From JAFAGX01 sp035624215 (GTDB lineage Bacteria; Acidobacteriota; Terriglobia; Terriglobales; Acidobacteriaceae): a stretch of 64,000 bases of DNA. Below, one piece after another: positions 25,414-34,619 of the stretch. How positions within the stretch are numbered: the stretch's first letter is position 1; each line of letters starts with the position of its first letter. Both the position numbers and the translations under genes were made by a program. The notes under the pieces were generated by a model, which did no database searches, had not been told where the DNA came from, and was given only the letters and a program-made list of their open reading frames with translations. The stretch spans positions 62,001 through 126,000 of the forward strand of contig DASPRY010000088.1 of NCBI GenBank assembly GCA_035624215.1. Reading direction: 5' to 3'.

Positions 25414-26667
25414 ATGCGTTCCATCCTGCAGAGACGGCCTTTGCGCTTCGTCTTCGGAGCCAACGTAGTTTCCATGCTGGGCAGCGGTATGAATTCTGCC
25501 GCTGTCGCCTGGTACATTCTGCAGGCCACTCATTCCGAAGTTGCGCTTGGAACTTTCGCCGTTCTTCAAACCCTGCCCGCGATGCTGATGCTGCCGTTTA
25601 CGGGTGTCATTATTGATCGCGAAGACCGACGCCGGCTGGTGATGATGCTGGATGCCGCGCGTGCCGTCATCATTCTGGCCGTATCACTCCTGGCGTTTGC
25701 CCATCGAGTGAAAGTTTGGGAGCTCTACCTGATGAACACCCTGGTGGCCGCGGGTTTCTGGATGTTTTGGCCCACAATCACGGCGCTGATTCAGGAACTT
25801 ACTCCAGGCGAGGAGTTCGTACACGCCAACACTTTTTTGCTGGCTGGAATTCAGGGGGGATGGCTGATCGCCGGCTCGATTGTTGGATTCGTCTACAACC
25901 ATATCGGCCTGGGTGGAGTGCTGCTTATAGACTTCTCCACTTACCTTTTCTCCTTTCTCTGCTACTTTGCTGTGCGCAGGGGACGTCATGTCGTGCCTCG
26001 CCCGGCGGAAATCCATTCGGACCTGATCGCCGCGGACACCGCCCTGCAACGCTTCTGGCGTGAGATGCGCGATGGGATTCATTTTCTTCGTGGCAATCGC
26101 CCGCTGGTGCTGCTTGGACTGAGTTGGGCGCTGTTTCTGGGCGCGATGATGACCGGAGTGGTTGTGACGCCGCCTTTGAGTGACAAGATTTTCCACGCGG
26201 GCGCAGTAGGTTATGGCTGGCTAAATGCGGGATGGGGGATCGGCGCATTCCTGAGTGCCCTCTATGCACCGTGGTGCATCGCGAATCTTGGGGTGCGGCG
26301 ATCGATCGGCATTTCCATGGGACTGCTGGCCATCTGCATGATGCTGGCGCCGCTTGCCCCCGTGCTCGCCATCGCGGTTCTCGCCTATGCAGTCATGGGA
26401 TCAGGCCGCGGGGTCAGCGGCGTGGCCATGAATACCAGCATTATGGAACAGGTGCCGCACCATTTCATGGGACGGGTGCAGAATACGTTTTATTTCGCTG
26501 GCACGGCTTTACAGATTGCTCTGGCATTAATGGTGGGCGCTACCGCTCAAGTGAACCTGGTAGCCGGATTCTCGCTCATTGGCCTGGTGTATGCCCTGGC
26601 ATTTATCAGCGCGGTCTGGCCGGTGCGAGCGGCGGTCAGTGTTCGTGCGGTTACACCGGCGGACTAA
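25414..26667 (+). CDS. MFS transporter (EntS-like)
   Basis: Major facilitator protein of 417 aa with 12 hydrophobic segments. The family signature between helices 2 and 3 appears as GVIIDREDRRRLVMMLD (about residues 63-80). The overall pattern matches EntS/MFS_3 exporters for siderophores or small drugs. No siderophore genes are adjacent. An A/T-rich stretch (TTTAAATT) ends about 7 nt before the ATG and no Shine-Dalgarno is seen. A short repeat-rich spacer separates it from fabI. Confidence 0.88.
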   Translation: MRSILQRRPLRFVFGANVVSMLGSGMNSAAVAWYILQATHSEVALGTFAVLQTLPAMLMLPFTGVIIDREDRRRLVMMLDAARAVIILAVSLLAFAHRVKVWELYLMNTLVAAGFWMFWPTITALIQELTPGEEFVHANTFLLAGIQGGWLIAGSIVGFVYNHIGLGGVLLIDFSTYLFSFLCYFAVRRGRHVVPRPAEIHSDLIAADTALQRFWREMRDGIHFLRGNRPLVLLGLSWALFLGAMMTGVVVTPPLSDKIFHAGAVGYGWLNAGWGIGAFLSALYAPWCIANLGVRRSIGISMGLLAICMMLAPLAPVLAIAVLAYAVMGSGRGVSGVAMNTSIMEQVPHHFMGRVQNTFYFAGTALQIALALMVGATAQVNLVAGFSLIGLVYALAFISAVWPVRAAVSVRAVTPAD

Positions 26668-26670
26668 GCA

Positions 26671-26782
26671 GGAATGCAGAAGTCAGAATGCAGAATGCAC
26701 AATTTGGAATATCGGCTGGGGCGTTCTAACTTCTGACTTTTGCATTCTGACCTCGGACTTGTCACTTCTGCATTCTGACCTC
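26671..26782. repeat. short interspersed repeats of TGCATTCTGAC
   Basis: The spacer before fabI carries TGCATTCTGACCTC twice (26741-26754, 26769-26782) and the inverse GTCAGAATGCA at 26682-26692, plus further AGAATGCAGAA copies. The arms can form a long imperfect hairpin. It looks like a small repetitive intergenic element rather than a promoter. Confidence 0.6.
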
Positions 26783-26829
26783 TTACTACTGACTTTCCTG
26801 TTATTCTTTCAATTCTCTGAGGAGACCTC

Positions 26830-27600
26830 ATGTCATCCAGTCTGGAAGGACGCACTGCCGTTGTCTTCGGAGTGGCCAACAAGCGCAGCATTGCGTGGTC
26901 GATTGCACAGGGCCTGCACAACGCTGGCGCGAAGCTGGCCATCACCTACCAGAACGAGCGCCTCGAGCAAGAAGCCAAGGACTTGATTCTTTCGCTCCCG
27001 GGAGCGCAGGCGTTCATGTGCGATGTCTCAAATGACGGAGAAATCGAGCGTCTCTTTGCTCAGCTCAAAGAGCGCTACGGCAAACTGCACGTGCTGGTGC
27101 ATAGCGTTGCTTTTGCTCCCGCCGAGGAACTTAAAGGCGACTTCGTGGACACTACGCGGGAAGGTTTTCGCATCGCACACGACGTAAGCGTGTACTCATT
27201 GATAGCTCTGGCTCGCGCCGCAGCCCCTTTAATGGAGGATGGCGGCAGCATTATCACGATGACGTACTATGGCGCTGAAAAAGTCGTGCCTCACTACAAC
27301 GTGATGGGTGTAGCCAAGGCCGCGCTGGAGTGCACGGTGCGATATCTGGCTTACGATCTGGGAAAGAAAAAAATTCGTGTCAACGCCATTTCCGCCGGCC
27401 CGATTAAAACTCTTGCCGCGCGCGGTATTTCGGGCTTAGGAGATATGCTGAAATCGCATGCCGAGCGCGCCCCGTTGAAAAGGAATGTTGATGTAGGCGA
27501 AGTTGGTAGCGCAGGAGTTTTTCTGGCTTCTGATGGCGCTTCCGGGATCACTGGCGAAGTCATTTATGTCGACTGCGGCTACAACATCATGGGATTTTGA
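26830..27600 (+). CDS. fabI: enoyl-[acyl-carrier-protein] reductase (NADH), FabI
   Basis: Catalyses the last step of each fatty-acid elongation round, reducing enoyl-ACP with NAD(P)H in the cytoplasm. The 256-aa SDR protein has the FabI-type nucleotide motif GVANKRSIAW instead of the classic TGxxxGxG. The active-site residues fall at Tyr146, Tyr156 and Lys163, identical in position to E. coli FabI. NAISAGPIKTLAARGI is the conserved substrate-loop region. GAGGAGA lies 6 nt before the ATG. It converges with tsaE 30 bp downstream. Confidence 0.97.
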   Translation: MSSSLEGRTAVVFGVANKRSIAWSIAQGLHNAGAKLAITYQNERLEQEAKDLILSLPGAQAFMCDVSNDGEIERLFAQLKERYGKLHVLVHSVAFAPAEELKGDFVDTTREGFRIAHDVSVYSLIALARAAAPLMEDGGSIITMTYYGAEKVVPHYNVMGVAKAALECTVRYLAYDLGKKKIRVNAISAGPIKTLAARGISGLGDMLKSHAERAPLKRNVDVGEVGSAGVFLASDGASGITGEVIYVDCGYNIMGF

Positions 27601-27630
27601 GAAGTCTTGGTCTGTTCAATCTGAAATCTT

Positions 27631-28068
27631 CTATCCGCGGTCTGAAATCAGGCGAATCCTGCGGTCGTTCTCCCCTACCCCCTGTAATGCAATCTCTACA
27701 TCTCGTTCACGCACAAAGCGCGCAAACTTCTCGCCCCACTCGATTAGCAGGACGCTATTTTCGGCAATCAGATCATCCAACCCTAGCGTTTCCAGTTGGC
27801 GCGGCGTATCCACGCGATACAAATCGATGTGATACACGTTCACCGAAGGACCTCGATATTCATGAACCAGAGTGAATGTGGGACTGGTGACATCGTCTTG
27901 CGAAGCGGCGCGAAAGCCTTCGGCGATCCCTTTTACCAAGGTGGTCTTGCCAGCGCCTAGCTCGCCTCGCAGCAGCACCAATTTTGGCGGTGCCAGCGAT
28001 GCCGCGAGCCTGCGCCCGAGCGCGATCGTCTCCTCTGGCGAATGGGTTGTAAATTCACGTATCTCCAT
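27631..28068 (-). CDS. tsaE: tRNA threonylcarbamoyladenosine biosynthesis ATPase TsaE
   Basis: ATPase that works with TsaB/TsaD to place t6A at position 37 of ANN-decoding tRNAs. The 145-aa protein has Walker A GELGAGKTTLVKG near residues 37-49, the conserved SPTF motif (TSPTFTLVHEY) and the C-terminal LIEWGEKF. Upstream on the minus strand TATACT (28083-28078) is only nine bases from the ATG and no ribosome site is seen, suggesting a leaderless message. tsaB and tsaD are not in the window. Confidence 0.95.
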   Translation of the reverse strand: MEIREFTTHSPEETIALGRRLAASLAPPKLVLLRGELGAGKTTLVKGIAEGFRAASQDDVTSPTFTLVHEYRGPSVNVYHIDLYRVDTPRQLETLGLDDLIAENSVLLIEWGEKFARFVRERDVEIALQGVGENDRRIRLISDRG

Positions 28069-28163
28069 TGCCAGACCAGTATAGCCACCGGCAGGCGGCT
28101 GAAAGATGATTGAGCATGTGGTGCTGCCTTGAGGGGTCGCGACTAGTCACTGTCGATTTGAAT

Positions 28164-28244
28164 TGTCATCTGAGCGTAGCGAAGGATCTATGTGTTCCGA
28201 ATCGTACCTGCATAGATCCTTCGCAGCTGAAGGCTCAGGATGAC
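28164..28244. repeat. long imperfect palindrome (GTCATC..GAAGGATCTATG / CATAGATCCTTC..GATGAC)
   Basis: Two arms of about 30 bases pair around an 18-nt loop: GTCATCTGAGCGTAGCGAAG then GATCTATG, against CATAGATCCTTCGC and CTCAGGATGAC, with a small bulge. It resembles the family of short palindromic intergenic repeats reading TCATCCTGAGCG...GAAGGATC seen in many soil bacteria. It lies between divergent tsaE (outgoing) and the isomerase 3' end, so it may also stop transcription from the right. Confidence 0.75.
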
Positions 28245-28257
28245 GGGTCCAAGTGGA

Positions 28258-29640
28258 TCATGGAAGGATGGCTTTGATTCCCGTCAGCTCACAAACATCC
28301 ACGAGTGCGGGAAAGAGATCAGAACCGTAACCCAAACAGGCATACTCGTTCGTCCAGTTCTGCAGGAGCGCTTCCATATCGCAATGGGCGGTCACGAAAC
28401 CGTGTGGCCAGAAGGGAATTCCACATTCTTCAAGGCGCTTTTTCATCTCGTCCTTTGGCGGCTCGAAAATGCTGGCGCGAGTGATCACCATCTGGAATTC
28501 TCCTTTCACCCTGCCTAACCGTGCCAGAACACCCTCGCCGACTTTGCAAATCAGTTTGACGGAAAGACCGCCGGCTTCGCCCTCGGTGGGAATGCCGTGT
28601 TCGGAAAATCCAGCTGGCCCCAGCTTGCTCGCCAGAGAAGGCGGACAGGCGCCGTCGCCAATGATCTTGATTTCCTTCTTCTTCTTGTCAATGTGCTGAA
28701 GGTCGCCGTAGTACACGCGTTCTTTGCTGAGTTTGGTCAGCAGCAGAACGGTCAACGCGGTGTTAAAGTCTCCCAGAGTTGAGGTGCCATAGCCGTCCTC
28801 GAGCATCATGCTCTGAGCGAAACAAGTTGCCGAGTAGTCGTCGCCAAGGCCGGGAAACGATTGAATCGTGTAAAAGTCAAAATGCTCCTGATCTACGACT
28901 TTCTTAAGCGCAAGGTAGAGCCGCATGGAGCGCTCATTGACCAGATTCTTTTCCGGCGCGGCTCCGAACAGCCGGCGCAGCCTGGGCTGAAGATTGCCCA
29001 ATTCCTTGGCAGAAATCTTTTCGGCAGCACGGATCAACTCGGCGGTGTCGCGTGAATCGATATCGACGCCGAACATTCGCATCCATTGCGATGGATCAGC
29101 GACGCCGCAGGTTTGTCCCATTCCTCTGCCGCCAAATGTGCCCATGGTGGACATGTTCAGAAAATTCTTCAGGTGAGCAGCGCGAGCGTAGCTCACAATG
29201 CGGTCTATGGCATCTTGATCATCCGCGGCGCCGTAAACGAATTTGTGGGGAACGCCTATTTCCAGCAGCCCTCCGTGCATCACCAGCCCGCCAACCGGCC
29301 TCCAGCCTTGTGAACCGGGATGGGTCCAGAGAAGCACGGCCTTGCCTGTTGCCACGTAGTCGCGTATAGCCCCGACTAAATGCGCTGCCCATACCCATGT
29401 CCCGGAAAAGAGCACGACCATATCAACGTCGTCATTCGCTTTCATCTTCTTCATGGCGACGCGAGCTTCCTGTTTGCTGGCAATGACCGTGGCATGCTCC
29501 ACCAATTTCAGGCCAGCTTGCGTCAATGCGCGCTTTGCCTTCTTGATGATCGCATCATCAATGAAGGGCGTGCCCATCGGGTCCTTGAGACCGTTCTTAT
29601 GAACGCCATAAACAATGAATCCGACTATGGGTTGAATCAC
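28258..29640 (-). CDS. L-fucose/L-arabinose isomerase family protein
   Basis: Metal-dependent aldose-ketose isomerase of the FucI/AraA fold, 460 aa, expected in the cytoplasm. Recognisable stretches are FSGTWVWAAH near residue 80, the FLNMSTMGTFGGRGMGQTC block near 160-180, and C-terminal GEFQMVITRASIF and WPHGFVTAHCD, where a metal/substrate histidine is expected. The start is GTG with a strong AAAGGAGG 6 nt before it. It is the last gene of a leftward set after a kinase and an aldolase, 25 bp from the kinase. Expected role: first intracellular step on a deoxy- or pentose sugar. The true substrate is not decided by sequence. Confidence 0.87.
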   Translation of the reverse strand: MIQPIVGFIVYGVHKNGLKDPMGTPFIDDAIIKKAKRALTQAGLKLVEHATVIASKQEARVAMKKMKANDDVDMVVLFSGTWVWAAHLVGAIRDYVATGKAVLLWTHPGSQGWRPVGGLVMHGGLLEIGVPHKFVYGAADDQDAIDRIVSYARAAHLKNFLNMSTMGTFGGRGMGQTCGVADPSQWMRMFGVDIDSRDTAELIRAAEKISAKELGNLQPRLRRLFGAAPEKNLVNERSMRLYLALKKVVDQEHFDFYTIQSFPGLGDDYSATCFAQSMMLEDGYGTSTLGDFNTALTVLLLTKLSKERVYYGDLQHIDKKKKEIKIIGDGACPPSLASKLGPAGFSEHGIPTEGEAGGLSVKLICKVGEGVLARLGRVKGEFQMVITRASIFEPPKDEMKKRLEECGIPFWPHGFVTAHCDMEALLQNWTNEYACLGYGSDLFPALVDVCELTGIKAILP

Positions 29641-29665
29641 TGTTCCTCCTTTGAGATAAGTGGCA

Positions 29666-31174
29666 TCATGCGTTCACTGGCAGCACCGGCAAGGAACGCA
29701 GCCACTGGTACTGCTTTAACTGCGGCGCGTACGCCGAGGCGAGGTCTGGGTCCGGCAAGACCGTGGCAGCCTTGCGCACTACCTGGCCGACTGCTTCGCT
29801 GATATTCCTGTACTCACCGACAGCAACCCCCGCCAGTATCGCTCCCCCGAGGCACACTGCTTCGGGACACTCCATTACATGCACACATTTTCCAGTCAAG
29901 GCGGCTCGCAGCTTTAATCCCAAACTAGACCGTGCACCGCCTCCGGTTGCGTATATGTCCTCGAAATCCCCAACCGCTTTCGCAAATACTGCGGCAATCT
30001 GCGATAGCTCGCAAGCTAATCCCTCCAGGATGGCTTTGTATATTTCGGTGCGCCCACTGCCTGGATTCAGACCATAGATGATCCCCCTTGCATGGGGATT
30101 GAAATCCGGGTTGCATGTACCAATCAGGTTGGGAGTGACGCAAAGTCCCGTTGGTCCGGAGGGAGTGTGTACTTCCAGGAAAGTGTAGTGTTCGGATTCT
30201 GATTTCTCGGCGGCAGATCCGAGTTGGCCATCCCCATCCGCGTACAAAAGATCGTGAAACCACTTCAGCATGATTCCGGAAGGGAAGTAAGCGATCGTGG
30301 CAAATTTGTCCGGCACGACATGACAATAGGAATTGAGGCGAGCGGCAAACGCAGACTCGCTAAGTATAGGGCTATCCGAGGCAGCTAGCAGGCACTCGTA
30401 GGTTCCCATCGAATCCGCGACGGGACCGGGACCGATGACGCCAAGCCCCAGGGCGGCACAAGGCTGATCGTGTCCTCCGAGAACGATTGGGATTCCGGAA
30501 GGCAATCCGAGTTGACTCGCAGAGGAAGCTTTGAGTTCGCCGGCGATTGTCCCCGCAGGAACGGCTACGGGGAGGCGATCGGACTTCAAGTCAACACAAT
30601 CCAGAATGTCTTCAGCCCACCGCCGCCCGCGAATATTGAATGCAAGAAAGCGCGAAGCGAGGGAGTAGTCGACGTATGGCGGCAAGCCGAGGCGGGAGAG
30701 GATGTAGCCGATAACCGTGACAAAACTGGCAGCCGAGGAAAAAACCTGCGGCTGATGTTTCCGTAACCAGAGAATTTTTGGCACTGGGTACATGGGATGA
30801 GGTACCAAGCCAGTGTTTTCAAACAGTCGCTTGAGCCCGAATTGCTCTTCAATCCAGGCCGTTTCGCGAGTCGCCCGGGTGTCCTGGTTGAGGATTGCTG
30901 GACCGATTGCTTCACCGGCTTGGCTTATTGGAATGAACGTCTCTGCATGAGAGCTGATACATAGCGCGCGGACAGGATCACGAAGCTCTTTGGCCACTGC
31001 CTGCGTGCATGTGCAGACTGCGTCCCAGAAGCGGGCGGCATCTATCTCGGCGTAGCAAGGTTTGGGAAAATCGGGAGTATAGGCGCAGGAATGCTGCGCC
31101 AGAATCTCTCCGTCGAGCGTGAATGCAACTGCCTTACAGGCACTTGATCCGATGTCAACGGAAAGTAGACTCAT
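29666..31174 (-). CDS. FGGY-family carbohydrate kinase (xylulokinase/fuculokinase-like)
   Basis: Cytoplasmic ATP-dependent sugar kinase of 502 aa. The N-terminal phosphate-binding motif is LSVDIGSSACKAV. The catalytic aspartate is in GGHDQPCAALG near residue 248. The second domain has YATGGGARSSLGLKL near 400 and GGAILAGVAVGEY near 445. Sitting between an isomerase and an aldolase, it should phosphorylate the ketose made by the isomerase. It begins 43 bp after the aldolase stop and ends 25 bp before the isomerase start. Confidence 0.92.
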   Translation of the reverse strand: MSLLSVDIGSSACKAVAFTLDGEILAQHSCAYTPDFPKPCYAEIDAARFWDAVCTCTQAVAKELRDPVRALCISSHAETFIPISQAGEAIGPAILNQDTRATRETAWIEEQFGLKRLFENTGLVPHPMYPVPKILWLRKHQPQVFSSAASFVTVIGYILSRLGLPPYVDYSLASRFLAFNIRGRRWAEDILDCVDLKSDRLPVAVPAGTIAGELKASSASQLGLPSGIPIVLGGHDQPCAALGLGVIGPGPVADSMGTYECLLAASDSPILSESAFAARLNSYCHVVPDKFATIAYFPSGIMLKWFHDLLYADGDGQLGSAAEKSESEHYTFLEVHTPSGPTGLCVTPNLIGTCNPDFNPHARGIIYGLNPGSGRTEIYKAILEGLACELSQIAAVFAKAVGDFEDIYATGGGARSSLGLKLRAALTGKCVHVMECPEAVCLGGAILAGVAVGEYRNISEAVGQVVRKAATVLPDPDLASAYAPQLKQYQWLRSLPVLPVNA

Positions 31175-31217
31175 GAAACCTGCCTAAGAGTCCTTGTGAG
31201 GCTGATGGTCTCGGCAA

Positions 31218-32021
31218 TCAAACGGGTACCCGAGTATCGAGAATGGCACGCGCCTGCTTCAGAAAGGAAAGCATGTTGTTCGCCTGAAAAACGTTGCGGC
31301 CGAAGAGAACCCCGGCGGCTCCGGCTGAGACTATACCGCGAACCACCGCGAGTGCGTCCTCCTCGCGGGGGCGGCGACTGCCCCCAAGCACCAGAATCGG
31401 AACGGGGCATCCTTCGACCACATGGCGCATGGACTCGGGATCACCGCTGTAATCGGTTTTCACCGCGTCGGCGCCCAGTTCGACCGCCATGCGCGTGTGC
31501 AGGTTCAGCCACTTCGGATCGCCGGGATTCTCAACCTGTTGGCCACGAGCCAGACACTCCACGATGAGGGGAATGCCAACTCGTTCGCACTCGCGAGCGA
31601 CGTCTGCGTTCCTGGTGATTTCTTTGGCTTCAAATTCGGCGTCACCGGTGCCCACGACCATGTAGGTAAGGACCGCATCTGCGCCGTGACGGAGTGCGTC
31701 TTCCGGCCGCGCAAGCAAGGAACTACGGAATTCTCCCTTTCCGTCTCGCATGACAGCCCAGACGCTTGTCCAGTCGACTCGCGCGATGAAGGGCGGAATC
31801 TCTATTTCCAGAGGTGATTGCGCAAATTGCCGGATCAAGCCGAGATTGAGCAAGATGGCGTTTACTCTGGCTTCGGCGAATCTCCGAATCTGGCCCAGAG
31901 GATCTTCGGTGCCGGGAATAGGCCCGAGCATCAGAGCATGATCAAACGCAACAACCAAAGCACGCTGGTCTGGATTGCCGAGGATGCGCCTCAGGCGGAT
32001 TGTTTTGCCACAATCGCTCAC
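31218..32021 (-). CDS. class I aldolase of the DhnA/FbaB/LsrF family
   Basis: Schiff-base aldolase of about 267 aa. ALVVAFDHALMLGP is the family N-terminus, the lysine in GADAVKTDYSG is the expected Schiff-base residue, and PILVLGGSRR followed by GAAGVLFGRNVFQ forms the phosphate-binding end. Relatives split fructose 1,6-bisphosphate or condense dihydroxyacetone-phosphate-type donors. With the isomerase and FGGY kinase it should cleave a ketose phosphate, in place of the class II FucA/RhaD enzymes usual in fucose or rhamnose pathways. GTG-32021 is preferred over TTG-32042 because GGGGGGA lies just before it. Confidence 0.87.
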   Translation of the reverse strand: MSDCGKTIRLRRILGNPDQRALVVAFDHALMLGPIPGTEDPLGQIRRFAEARVNAILLNLGLIRQFAQSPLEIEIPPFIARVDWTSVWAVMRDGKGEFRSSLLARPEDALRHGADAVLTYMVVGTGDAEFEAKEITRNADVARECERVGIPLIVECLARGQQVENPGDPKWLNLHTRMAVELGADAVKTDYSGDPESMRHVVEGCPVPILVLGGSRRPREEDALAVVRGIVSAGAAGVLFGRNVFQANNMLSFLKQARAILDTRVPV

Positions 32022-32075
32022 GGTTCCCCCCCAAAATAGCAAGTGGTCTCAAATGATGCGAAAGCAACTCAAGAT

Positions 32076-34604
32076 TCAACGCTCATCCTGCCTACGCGCG
32101 TGTTCCGGGTCGTAGGTGGTCTTGATCTCACCAGCAATCGTAATCGAAGCTGTGACGGCGTTCGAAGTATCATCCAGGCCGTCAACCTTTAATACGACTT
32201 TGTAAGTACCATTCCGCGTGTACGCGTGATCAACGGAGGGACCTTCGGCAGATACTCCATCGCCAAAATCCCAATGGTAGGCCAGAGGCTGTGTGGAATC
32301 CGAAGCGGTAACCGCAGAAAACTGGACAGGTGTCCCCAGTCGAGCTTCACCAGGAATTTGTAACGAGACGGTCGGAGCGCTTCGCGGTAAGGACGTGTCA
32401 ATGATCTTGACCAGCCTCACGGAATGTGGCGTCTGATCCTCAATTCGCAGGCTCCCGTTGCTGAGCGCCGGTTGCCGATCACGATGGAAAACATCCGCAG
32501 CCGCGAAGGAGTCACTGGCGGTGAGCCCAAGTTCAGCGAGTTTGAATTCGTGCGAGCGTGGACTGTCAGTCCAATTGAAAACCACCAGCATGGATTGACG
32601 CTTGCCTTCGTGCAAAAGAAAGATGCTGGGCTGCCCGTCTTCGGCAGAGTAAGTCATCAAGTCCAGCGGCTTGGCGGCACGCCGCAATCGCACCATATCC
32701 AGCAGATCGCGATTACGGAGTAAGTTGACGCGGTCGGGTTGTCCGCCCAGAGTGGGCAGATCGTCGCCAATTTCGAACATGCCTCCGGCAACGGCCGAGA
32801 GCGTGATGAAAACTTCGGCATCATCCAAGGTGAGCGGTGTTCCCGACTGATGCGAACCCGGTTCGGCGAATGATCGTTCAGCGAGATTGAAGGCATCGGG
32901 ATCGGCGATGTAAAAGTTGTTGTTCATGTAATACCGGGCCGCAATGCCAGGAGCATCATTTCTGTTTGTTTCAAAGGAGTGGCCGGTGTCGGTTGAAATT
33001 CGGCCGAGCTCAGTCAGGCCAACCGTGTTGAGCATCGGACTTCCATCTTTGTCGAGGAGAACGTTATCGCCCACGGCATCCCTGATAACGTGCAATCCAA
33101 TCTGCTGCGCCTGGAGCGCCGTAACGTCTGGCTGATAACGGTAGCCTTCGATGGCGGTGTCGTCCATAAAATCCAGCTTGATGTAACGAACTCCCCATTC
33201 CCGGGTCATCGTCTGGTAAGTGTTGCGCAGATACTCTTTCGCTCCGGGATGAGTTGCATCCAATACATAAAGCGGATCCTGGCTGGCTTCGACAAACCCT
33301 ATCTGGATCGGTTTCCCTTGGGCGTTGTGCACCAGCCATTCCGGGTGATTCTGATAAACCCAGGCTCTTTGCGAAACACGGAACGGCGCAGTCCAAATGG
33401 CGAATTTCAAGCCCAGCTTGCACAGCCGATGCCCGAATTGGCGCATTCCATCGGGAAACAGAGCCGCATTAGCGGTTGTATATTCTCCATCCGAATAGGA
33501 GTAGCCATCGTCGATGTGAAAATAGTCAAATCCTAAGTCTTTGAGATTTTGCGATAGCCATTGGGCGTTGGACAGGGCAGTTCCCTGTGAAAGGCCGAAG
33601 TAATAGGCTGTCCAGCTCCACCATCCCCATGGGGCGCCGGTGGGAATTCTCGGGTTGTAAAGCAGACGGATGGCCTCGCCATAATTCTCGAGCTGCGCGT
33701 GATAATCCTGGCTCACGGAAAAAGCTAATTTTTCGGAGGATATTTCACTGCCTGCTGCGATAGGAAGACTCAGCTCAATCTGGTCGGAAGCGGGATCTTC
33801 TCGCAGTGACTCCTTTTTCATGATTTCGGTGGTTCCGGTGGAATCGACGGTGTAGGAAGAAATTTGCACGCCGCCTGCGGAAGGCTGAGCCGTGCGCAGG
33901 TGCATGATTGTCAGCCAGCGGTCGGAGGTCAGAGTGGCCAGCAGCAGACTAAACCTGCTCTGCCGATTGTAGATTAGCTGGCTGCCGACAGCGAGGTGCA
34001 GATTACTGAGATCCTTTCCGAGATCATCTCCGCCTGAATAGGTGAGAGCTTTGCCGAGGTCAAAAATGCGCAGCGTGGGACGATCTTCGCTATAACTGTC
34101 GGAAAGCACCCGTTCGGTATTGTCCGGCGCCCCCAAATTGACGCGTGGCTCAGTTGTGACATCCATAACGCGAATGTCTTGAACGCTTGCAGGCTCATGG
34201 CCTGTATTTTCGACTTGAACCTGGACAGTTCCGTAGGGCCGCTGGTCATACAACTGCAGCGTGTATTTGATGTCGGGCTTGCCGGACAATCCGCTGAACG
34301 ATACTTCGAGCCGATGGCCCTCACCCAAGGCATCATGGAAGTCAGACGCAGCGACCTGATGCTTCGGATATTCGGTTGAGAAAACCCACTGGTGATTAAC
34401 TTCGGCGCCCACGCGGGCCGTCAACACAGGCTCACGAAGTCCCGCTGCACGTAGTTCAAACGAACCATCCGTCGAACGTACCGCGACAGTTAACCAGCGA
34501 CTCTGAAGGGGTGCGGCGGTCTCACCACTTACGATGGAAGAAAAAGGCACAATGACGACGAACATTGCAGCCAAGAGGAGTTTGCAAAATCGTTTTTTAT
34601 TCAT
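32076..34604 (-). CDS. secreted GH36-like glycosidase (alpha-galactosidase type) with C-terminal PKD domain
   Basis: Exported protein of 842 aa with a signal peptide (KLLLAAMFVVIVPFSSI). An N-terminal beta-sandwich (about 35-310) precedes a TIM barrel with WGWWSWTAYYFG near 335, FDYFHIDDGYSYSDG near 370, and YIKLDFMDD near 485, whose Asp is the GH36/GH27 nucleophile. The acid/base is probably in the IADPDAF region near 600. A PKD domain (FSAVTASDSTQPLAYHWDFG) closes the protein at about 740-830. AAGGAGG precedes the ATG. Probable job: releasing a sugar in the periplasm for the pathway encoded downstream. Confidence 0.87.
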   Translation of the reverse strand: MNKKRFCKLLLAAMFVVIVPFSSIVSGETAAPLQSRWLTVAVRSTDGSFELRAAGLREPVLTARVGAEVNHQWVFSTEYPKHQVAASDFHDALGEGHRLEVSFSGLSGKPDIKYTLQLYDQRPYGTVQVQVENTGHEPASVQDIRVMDVTTEPRVNLGAPDNTERVLSDSYSEDRPTLRIFDLGKALTYSGGDDLGKDLSNLHLAVGSQLIYNRQSRFSLLLATLTSDRWLTIMHLRTAQPSAGGVQISSYTVDSTGTTEIMKKESLREDPASDQIELSLPIAAGSEISSEKLAFSVSQDYHAQLENYGEAIRLLYNPRIPTGAPWGWWSWTAYYFGLSQGTALSNAQWLSQNLKDLGFDYFHIDDGYSYSDGEYTTANAALFPDGMRQFGHRLCKLGLKFAIWTAPFRVSQRAWVYQNHPEWLVHNAQGKPIQIGFVEASQDPLYVLDATHPGAKEYLRNTYQTMTREWGVRYIKLDFMDDTAIEGYRYQPDVTALQAQQIGLHVIRDAVGDNVLLDKDGSPMLNTVGLTELGRISTDTGHSFETNRNDAPGIAARYYMNNNFYIADPDAFNLAERSFAEPGSHQSGTPLTLDDAEVFITLSAVAGGMFEIGDDLPTLGGQPDRVNLLRNRDLLDMVRLRRAAKPLDLMTYSAEDGQPSIFLLHEGKRQSMLVVFNWTDSPRSHEFKLAELGLTASDSFAAADVFHRDRQPALSNGSLRIEDQTPHSVRLVKIIDTSLPRSAPTVSLQIPGEARLGTPVQFSAVTASDSTQPLAYHWDFGDGVSAEGPSVDHAYTRNGTYKVVLKVDGLDDTSNAVTASITIAGEIKTTYDPEHARRQDER

Positions 34605-34619
34605 TTGCCTCCTTATGAA

